Source of the DNA: Curtobacterium oceanosedimentum | GTDB lineage: Bacteria; Actinomycetota; Actinomycetes; Actinomycetales; Microbacteriaceae | Assembly: GCF_020297365.1 (NCBI RefSeq) | Contig: NZ_JAIXIG010000003.1 | Span: forward strand, 75,823 to 139,822 | Length of the DNA: 64,000 bases | Direction: 5' to 3' | Shown: piece after piece, positions 58,547-64,000 of the stretch | Position numbering within the stretch: position 1 is the stretch's first letter | Layout: each line of letters starts with the position of its first letter | Notes under the pieces: model-generated | Told to the model about the DNA's origin: nothing | Databases searched by the model: none | Seen by the model: only the letters and a program-made list of their open reading frames with translations | Translations under genes and position numbers: made by a program

Positions 58547-60592
58547 ATGACCGTCACGTCACCCGAAACCCAGCCCACCGGGTCAGCACCGGACGCAGCC
58601 CCCTCGCCCGGGCGCTCGTCCACCGTCGCGACGGTCCTCGTCATCGCGGTCCCGCTCGCCGTCGCCTGCTCGATCCTGGGCCTGACGTTCACGGGCGCCT
58701 TCGGTGCCGATCAGCAGCTCGTCTCGGCCGGCGACGTCGTCGACTACGGGATGCCGATCGCCCGGGTCGTGCACGACACGATGGCGGCGCTCACCGTCGG
58801 ACTCCTCATCGTGGCGGCCTTCGCCCTGCCCGCGCAGAAGAAGGACCACGGCGCCCTGTCGAGCGTGCAGCACCGGGCGACCCGCTGGGCTGCGGCGACC
58901 GGTGCCGTGTGGTTCCTGGCGGCGGCCGTCAGCATCGTCCTGACCGGGGCGAACACACTCGGCGTCCCGCTGACCGACCCGGTCTTCGCCCGCAACTTCG
59001 CCCTGTTCGCGTTCCAGGTCGAGATCGGCCAGGCGCTGGTGGTCTCCGCGGTCGCGATCCTCGTGGCGACCGTGATCGCCGCGTTCGCCACCCGCGTCAC
59101 CACCCTGGCCTTCGGCACCGTGGCGAGCCTGTTCGCACTGCTCCCCCTCGCGCTGTCCGGCCACGCGGCCGGCGCACTCGAGCACGCGAACGCGGTCAAC
59201 TCCCTGGCGATCCACCTGGTCGGGGTCTGCGTGTGGGCGGGCGGACTGGTCGCCGTGCTGGTCCTGCGCACGCGCACGAAGGGTGCCACCGGCCGCGTGG
59301 TCGCCCGGTACTCGACGCTCGCCGGCTGGTCGTTCGGCGCCGTCGCGTTCTCGGGCGTGGTCAACGCCTCGCTGCGCCTGACCGGGCCGCTCGACCTCGT
59401 CACGACGAGCTACGGCTGGCTCATCACGGTCAAGGCGCTCATCCTCGTGCTGCTCGGCGTCGCCGGGGTCGTCCAGCGGCGTCGGCTCGTGCCGGGCCTG
59501 CTCCGCGCCCCGCTCGACCGCGGTCGGTTCACCCGCTTCGCCCTCGCCGAGATCGTGTTCATGGCGGTCGCCATCGGCGTCTCGGTCGCGGTGTCCCGGT
59601 CGCAGCCGCCGATCCCGCAGACCCCGGAGACGGGCGAGGACACCCGCTCCGGGCTCATCGGCTTCCCGTTCCCGCCGGCCCAGACCGTGCAGACCTACCT
59701 GACCCACTGGCACATCGACTGGGTCTGGCTCGGCCTCGCCGTGGTCGGCGCCGTCTGGTACCTGCTCGCCGTGCGCAAGCTCCGGCAGCGGGGCGACGCC
59801 TGGCCGGTCGGACGCACCATCGCGTGGCTGATCGGGTGCGCGCTCTTCGCCTGGACCACCTCGGCCGGCCCCGCCGTCTACGGCATGATCCACTTCTCGT
59901 CGCACATGCTCCAGCACATGCTGCTCATGATGTTCGTGCCGCTGCCGCTCGTGCTCGGCGGCCCCGTGCTGCTCGCGCTCCGGACGCTGCCGGTGCGGAC
60001 GGATGGCTCCCGCGGGGCGCGCGAGTGGCTCATGCTGTTCGTGCACTCGCGGTGGATGCAGTTCCTCGGCAAGCCCGCCGTCGCGGGCGTGATCTTCGCC
60101 GGGTCGCTCGTGGTGTTCTACTTCACGCCCGCCTACCAGGCCGCGATGCAGTCGCACGAGTGGCACGTCGCGATGATCGTCCACTTCGTGCTCAGCGGCT
60201 ACCTGTTCTTCTGGGTCTTCGTGGGCGTCGACCCGGGCCCGAAGCGTCCGCCGTACCCGATGCTCATCATCACGCTCCTCGCCACCCTGGCCTTCCACGC
60301 CTTCTTCGGCGTCGCCGTGATGACGTCGCAGTCGGTGTTCGCGATCGACTGGTTCCACGCGCTCGGGCAGACGAACGACGCCGCCCTGCTCGACGACCAG
60401 CACACCGGCGGCGGCATCGCCTGGGGTGCCTCGGAGCTGCCCATGGTGTTCGTGGCGCTGCTCGTGGTGCGGAACTGGATGCGTTCCGACAAGCGCGACG
60501 CCAAGCGCCTGGACCGCAAGGCCGACCGCGACGGCGACGCCGACCTCAAGGCCTACAACGAGCGCCTCGCCGCGATGAGCAAGCGGGACTGA
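58547..60592 (+). CDS. CopD-CtaG fusion membrane protein
   Basis: It has 681 residues and about fourteen helices. The N-terminal half (about 30-345) resembles CopD (GHAAGALEHANAVNSLAIHL, VWAGGLVAVLVL). The C-terminal half (about 360-640) is caa3_CtaG (YLTHWHIDWVWLGLAVVG, HFSSHMLQHMLLMMFVPLPL). It probably handles copper for cytochrome c oxidase assembly or copper uptake. Its start is preceded by TACCAT at 9 nt. Confidence 0.9.
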   Translation: MTVTSPETQPTGSAPDAAPSPGRSSTVATVLVIAVPLAVACSILGLTFTGAFGADQQLVSAGDVVDYGMPIARVVHDTMAALTVGLLIVAAFALPAQKKDHGALSSVQHRATRWAAATGAVWFLAAAVSIVLTGANTLGVPLTDPVFARNFALFAFQVEIGQALVVSAVAILVATVIAAFATRVTTLAFGTVASLFALLPLALSGHAAGALEHANAVNSLAIHLVGVCVWAGGLVAVLVLRTRTKGATGRVVARYSTLAGWSFGAVAFSGVVNASLRLTGPLDLVTTSYGWLITVKALILVLLGVAGVVQRRRLVPGLLRAPLDRGRFTRFALAEIVFMAVAIGVSVAVSRSQPPIPQTPETGEDTRSGLIGFPFPPAQTVQTYLTHWHIDWVWLGLAVVGAVWYLLAVRKLRQRGDAWPVGRTIAWLIGCALFAWTTSAGPAVYGMIHFSSHMLQHMLLMMFVPLPLVLGGPVLLALRTLPVRTDGSRGAREWLMLFVHSRWMQFLGKPAVAGVIFAGSLVVFYFTPAYQAAMQSHEWHVAMIVHFVLSGYLFFWVFVGVDPGPKRPPYPMLIITLLATLAFHAFFGVAVMTSQSVFAIDWFHALGQTNDAALLDDQHTGGGIAWGASELPMVFVALLVVRNWMRSDKRDAKRLDRKADRDGDADLKAYNERLAAMSKRD

Positions 60593-60597
60593 CCGCT

Positions 60598-60612
60598 CGG
60601 GGCACGGCCCCG
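60598..60612. terminator. Short hairpin between convergent genes
   Basis: CGGGGC and GCCCCG flank ACG, 6 nt after the CtaG stop. Confidence 0.4.
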
Positions 60613-60623
60613 GTCCGACCCGC

Positions 60624-60971
60624 TCAGTCGCCGTGGACGATGCAGACCGCGTCGAGCTCCATGGCCGCGTCGAGCGCTGCCGCGATGCCGTCCTCGCCGT
60701 CCGGGCCCGTCGGGGTCACGGTGTCCACCCACCACAGCGGGGTCGTCAGGGACGGGGCGTCCGGCAGGATCCGCTCGACCTCGTCCGACGAGTCCACCCG
60801 CCGCACGCCGAGCACCGTGATCACCGGGTGGGTTGCGTCACGGCAGACCTGCAGCATCGGCCCCTCGTCGAGGGCGCGGACACCCCACGTCTCGTCGTGC
60901 AGCAGCAACGCCTCGGCGACCTCGCGGGCCTCGATCGCGCGACGACTCAGGATCGTGACGTCACGCGGCAC
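60624..60971 (-). CDS. Hypothetical protein, partner of the DUF6177-like gene
   Basis: It has about 115 residues if GTG 60971 is used, overlapping the upstream gene by 11 bp; other starts upstream are possible. It contains REVAEALLLHDETWGVRALD and WWVDTVTPTGPDGEDGI. There is no signal peptide or membrane helix. I recognise no family. The overlap suggests that the two products work together. Confidence 0.6.
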   Translation of the reverse strand: MPRDVTILSRRAIEAREVAEALLLHDETWGVRALDEGPMLQVCRDATHPVITVLGVRRVDSSDEVERILPDAPSLTTPLWWVDTVTPTGPDGEDGIAAALDAAMELDAVCIVHGD

Positions 60972-62055
60972 CCTGACCGCCCGCCACACGGCCGTCCCGG
61001 AGGTGTCCGTCGAGCGTGCCCTCGTCGTGGGCGGGGTCGAGCGGCGCACCACCGACGAGCTGCAGGAAGCGGTCCTCGTCGATGCGGTCGAGGAAGGACT
61101 CCAGGGCTTCCCAGCCGTCCTCGAAGCGGACGATCATCCCGGCGTCGGCATCCGGGTCGGCACTGCGTGCCCCCGTGCCGAACGTGGCGGTCGTGGTGCG
61201 CGGCGGCGGCCACACCCCGTCGCGGTCCAGGAACCCGGCAGCCTCGGGCCCGACCACGACGGCGAGCGGCGACGGCTCGCCGTGCGAGACGGCACGCACC
61301 AGGTGGTCGGCGTCCCCGCGACGCTGCATCACGACGCCGAACACCGGGACGACCTGGTCGGCGACGCGCTGCACGGCGTCGAACATGCGGTTCGCCAGGT
61401 CGGGGTCGGTGTTCTCCTCGGGCACGGTGAGCACGGCCGACATGGTCTCGACGACGACCCCCGCGACCAGGTGCGCGGTCATCGTGGCCGAGAAGCCCTC
61501 GCCGACGGCGTACGAGGTCGAGATGCCCGGCGCCTCGTGCTTGGCGTACTGCGTGACGACCCAGCGGTCCCACGGCACGGTGAGGGGCTCGGCGGTGCCC
61601 CACCGGGTCGGGCAGGTGCCGACCGTGTGGCACAGCGCCTCGATCGCCGACCCCATGTCGACCGCACGGCCGGGGTGGTGGCGGAGCGTCAGGTCGATGC
61701 TGATCTGCCGCACGGAGTCGGCGGCGACCGGGTGCTCGGGCGAGGGGGTGCCCAGGAGCTCGGGGCCGCGGTGCACGAAGTCCTCGATGTCCGAGGCCGC
61801 GACGCCGGTGCGCCCGTCGCGCAGGGTGCCGTCGAAGTCGGCGACCGCCCACGCGGCGCCGTACGCACCGAGGGCGTGCCGAAGGGCCGGGGTGATCGCG
61901 GATCCCCGTCCGGTGCGCAAGACCACCGTGCGTCCCGCGTCCGACGCACGTCGGAGCAGGGACGCGAGGGCGTCCGTCAACCACACGACGGGAGCGGCGG
62001 ACTCGACCACGAGGGCACGACCGACCACGTCGTCGATGAGGGGATGCCTGACCAT
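60961..62055 (-). CDS. DUF6177-like protein
   Basis: It has 364 residues and no membrane helix. It resembles proteins labelled DUF6177 in actinobacteria, which I recall from memory only. Visible features include VVLRTGRGSAITPALRHALG, AVADFDGTLRDGRTG and a stretch KHEAPGISTSYAVGEGFSAT. GAGGAGG lies 7 nt before ATG 62055, an unusually strong ribosome site for this window. It overlaps the small downstream gene. Confidence 0.65.
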   Translation of the reverse strand: MVRHPLIDDVVGRALVVESAAPVVWLTDALASLLRRASDAGRTVVLRTGRGSAITPALRHALGAYGAAWAVADFDGTLRDGRTGVAASDIEDFVHRGPELLGTPSPEHPVAADSVRQISIDLTLRHHPGRAVDMGSAIEALCHTVGTCPTRWGTAEPLTVPWDRWVVTQYAKHEAPGISTSYAVGEGFSATMTAHLVAGVVVETMSAVLTVPEENTDPDLANRMFDAVQRVADQVVPVFGVVMQRRGDADHLVRAVSHGEPSPLAVVVGPEAAGFLDRDGVWPPPRTTTATFGTGARSADPDADAGMIVRFEDGWEALESFLDRIDEDRFLQLVGGAPLDPAHDEGTLDGHLRDGRVAGGQGAA

Positions 62056-62250
62056 CCGGGTCCTCCTCGGTCGGGGGCTGGGACTCCCTGGACGGTACAC
62101 ACGGGCGCGACACCTGTCCGTCAGGCAGGCGGGCTCACAGCGGAGACTCGGGAGGCCCGACACGGCTCCGGCGCGCGGCTTCCGGTGAGCGGTCGGCTGG
62201 CGTCCAGGCGAGAATCCGCTAGGCTTGCTGCGTCCCGTCCACCGGGGCGC

Positions 62251-62321
62251 GCGAGTGTAGTTCAATGGTAGAACTCCAGCTTCCCAAGCTGGTAGCGCGG
62301 GTTCGATTCCCGTCACTCGCT
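62251..62321 (+). tRNA. tRNA-Gly (anticodon CCC)
   Basis: The acceptor stem GCGAGTG pairs with CACTCGC. The D arm is GTTC/GAAC, the anticodon stem CCAGC/GCTGG encloses TTCCCAA with anticodon CCC at 62283-62285, and the T arm is CGGG-TTCGATT-CCCG. The 3' CCA is not fully encoded (TCC follows). It reads GGG codons. No integrase or att-like repeat is adjacent. Confidence 0.95.
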
Positions 62322-62344
62322 CCGTCAGGTCGTACGCTCGCCGC

Positions 62345-63478
62345 ATGGCCTCCTCCCCCACTCCCCGCACCGTGGTCATCGGCGCCGGCGTCGTCGGTGC
62401 CGCGGCCGCGTACGCACTCACCGCCCGGGGCGAACGCGTGCTCCTGGTCGAGCAGCACGCCCGCGGGCACCACCTCGGCTCGTCCCACGGCGCGACCCGG
62501 ATCTTCCGGCAGGGCTACGCCGACGCCGAGTACGTCGCGCTCACGACCCGTGCGCTCCGCCTGTGGGAGCAGCTCGGGGGCATCGTCGGCGAGGAGCTCG
62601 TCGTCCGCACGGGGGCGGTCGACCACGGTCGGCCAGAGGTCGTCGACGCGATCGCCGCCGCCCTCGCCGCCGCCGGCATCCCGCACGAGTCCCTGACGCC
62701 GGAGGCCGCCGCCGCGCGCTGGCCGGGCATCGCGTTCGAGGGGCACGTGCTGACCCACGCGACCGCCGGGCGCATCCGCTCCGAGCGCACCATCGAGGTC
62801 CTGCTCACCCTGGCCGAGCGGACCGGGCTCGCCGAGCTGCGGTTCGACACCCGGGTCACCGGACTCGACGACCACGGCGACGACGTCACCGTGACCCTGT
62901 CCGACGGCACCGCGGTCCGCACCGCGTCCGTGGTCGCCGCCGTGGGCTCCTGGGCTCCCACGCTGGTCCGCGACCTGCTCGCCGGACGCGGGGCGGGCCT
63001 CCCGGCCGTCCGCGTCACCCAGGAGCAGCCCGCGCACTTCCCCAGCCACCTGCCGGACGCGGCGTGGCCGAGCTTCGTGCACTGGGCTGACGGCGACGAC
63101 GTGTACGGGCTGCTGACGCCGGGCGAGGGCGTCAAGGTCGGGTTCCACGGCACCGGTCCCGTCGTCGACCCGGACCATCGCGACTTCGTGCCCGTGGCGG
63201 CCGAGGCCGAGCGGCTGCAGGCGTACGTGGCGCGGTGGGTGCCGGGGGTCGACGCGACGCGGCCGACCTTCATCAGCTGCCTGTACGACACGTCGCCCGA
63301 CGAGGACTTCGTGATCGACCGGGTGGGGCCGCTGACCGTCGCGACGGGGTTCTCGGGGCACGGCTTCAAGTTCGCGCCGCTGCTGGGGGAGATGCTCGCG
63401 GACCTCGCGACGGGTAGGGCGCCGCACCCGCGGTTCGCGTTGCCGGCGCCCGAGTCCGCGGCGTCGCTGGCTCGCTGA
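62345..63478 (+). CDS. solA: Sarcosine oxidase / N-methyltryptophan oxidase-like flavoprotein
   Basis: It is an FAD-dependent amine oxidase of 377 residues. The FAD motif is VVIGAGVVGAAAAYAL at the N-terminus, with RIFRQGYADAEYV near residue 60. The Cys in FISCLYDTSPDEDFVID matches the covalent FAD site of monomeric sarcosine oxidase. The exact substrate is uncertain. ATG 62345 lies 6 nt after TACGCT (62333-62338), a leaderless pattern. Confidence 0.88.
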   Translation: MASSPTPRTVVIGAGVVGAAAAYALTARGERVLLVEQHARGHHLGSSHGATRIFRQGYADAEYVALTTRALRLWEQLGGIVGEELVVRTGAVDHGRPEVVDAIAAALAAAGIPHESLTPEAAAARWPGIAFEGHVLTHATAGRIRSERTIEVLLTLAERTGLAELRFDTRVTGLDDHGDDVTVTLSDGTAVRTASVVAAVGSWAPTLVRDLLAGRGAGLPAVRVTQEQPAHFPSHLPDAAWPSFVHWADGDDVYGLLTPGEGVKVGFHGTGPVVDPDHRDFVPVAAEAERLQAYVARWVPGVDATRPTFISCLYDTSPDEDFVIDRVGPLTVATGFSGHGFKFAPLLGEMLADLATGRAPHPRFALPAPESAASLAR

Positions 63479-63650
63479 CGCTGCGTCCCCGCTCGAGGCG
63501 TTCGCCCGACGCGTTCCTCTGCAACACACCGGCGTCTCCGCTCGACGCCCCCATGCCGCCGAGACGCCGCCGGGATCGGAGGCGTCTCGCGCAGAAGACG
63601 GCGTCCCGCGCACACGCCGGCGCCCCGCGACCGGCCACTACGGTGGACCC

Positions 63651-64000
63651 GTGCGCATCATCGTGGCTCCGGACTCGTTCAAGGGCACCGCGACGGCAGC
63701 CGCGATCGCCGCGGCTATCCGCGACGGCTGGCTGACCGAACGCCCCGACGACGACGTCGTCCTCGTCCCGATGGCCGACGGCGGCGAGGGCACGCTCGAC
63801 GCCTTCGCGGCCGCGACACCCGGGGCGGTCCGGGTCCCCGTCACCGTGACTGGGCCGGCCGGCACCCCGGTCGACGCCCACTGGCTCCGGCTGCCCGACG
63901 GCCGTGCCGTGGTCGAGCTCGCGGCGACGAGCGGCCTGCCCCTGCTCGACGAGCCGCTGCCCGACACCGCGACGAGCCGCGGCTTCGGTGAGGCGATCGC
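63651..64000 (+). CDS. Glycerate kinase (partial, continues past window)
   Basis: Residues 1 to about 116 are visible: VRIIVAPDSFKGTATAAAIA and VPMADGGEGTLDAF match the N-terminus of glycerate kinase GlxK/GarK, which phosphorylates D-glycerate. GTG 63651 lies 6 nt after TACGGT (63639-63644). The 172-bp gap before it holds a GGCGTCTC/GAGACGCC inverted repeat and no gene. Confidence 0.9.
   Translation, partial: MRIIVAPDSFKGTATAAAIAAAIRDGWLTERPDDDVVLVPMADGGEGTLDAFAAATPGAVRVPVTVTGPAGTPVDAHWLRLPDGRAVVELAATSGLPLLDEPLPDTATSRGFGEAI

Noticed and set aside
58583-60403. A 606-codon frame antisense to the CopD-CtaG gene
   Set aside because: Low-complexity Glu/Arg/His shadow of a membrane protein gene, with no ribosome site.
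62251-62321. tRNA-Gly as a possible integration site
   Set aside because: No integrase, no direct repeat of the tRNA 3' end and no change in base composition was seen nearby.

Overview
The window is about 70% G+C, densely packed and mostly coding. The organism is an actinobacterium, most likely Microbacteriaceae and possibly Curtobacterium. The evidence is a dnaK-grpE-dnaJ-hspR operon with HspR-type operators, a C50-carotenoid operon (crtE-crtB-crtI-crtYe-crtYf-crtEb), DUF3151, a Dcd of the actinobacterial type, and many genes that start 6-8 nt after a TAnnnT box without a Shine-Dalgarno sequence (probably leaderless mRNAs). The genus is an inference; no rRNA gene is present. No phage, insertion sequence, integrase or CRISPR array was seen.

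Layout. 1-3146: the N-terminal 1048 residues of a very long secreted repeat protein, running off the left edge. 3281-7573: the heat-shock operon dnaK, grpE, dnaJ, hspR. 7637-16124: an exopolysaccharide locus with a Wzc-like co-polymerase/kinase, glycosyltransferases, a Wzy-like polymerase, a Wzx-like flippase and GalE. 16185-17369: an ankyrin-repeat protein. 17543-26362: a beta-glucoside utilisation operon with an oligopeptide-type ABC importer, an alpha/beta hydrolase and a GH1 beta-glucosidase, preceded by its LacI regulator. 26593-30090: a small ORF, a GntR/FCD regulator with an MFS transporter, and a bacterial eRF1-like protein. 30311-36706: a lactose/galactoside operon (substrate-binding protein, two permeases, GH2 beta-galactosidase).

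36825-43914: housekeeping and envelope genes (DUF3151, ABC-F ATPase with a long leader, SDR, DedA-like, YihY, MBL hydrolase, Gfo/Idh/MocA). 44144-50024: C50 carotenoid synthesis with a divergent idi. 50195-55683: a LacI regulator and a ChvE-type monosaccharide ABC importer that share an operator sequence. 55816-56675: a HEPN/MNT pair with a degenerate HEPN active site. 56730-60592: dcd, a double GNAT and a CopD-CtaG fusion. 60624-62055: two proteins of unknown function. Then a tRNA-Gly(CCC), a sarcosine-oxidase-like flavoprotein and the start of a glycerate kinase.

Together the region describes a pigmented, capsule-forming, plant- or soil-associated heterotroph that imports oligosaccharides and hydrolyses them inside the cell. 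Two families of G+C-rich palindromes recur between genes, mainly between convergent genes, and appear to serve as terminators. An 11-bp sequence (ATATCACGTGA) occurs both at the surface-protein promoter and at the centre of the polysaccharide locus, which suggests shared control.
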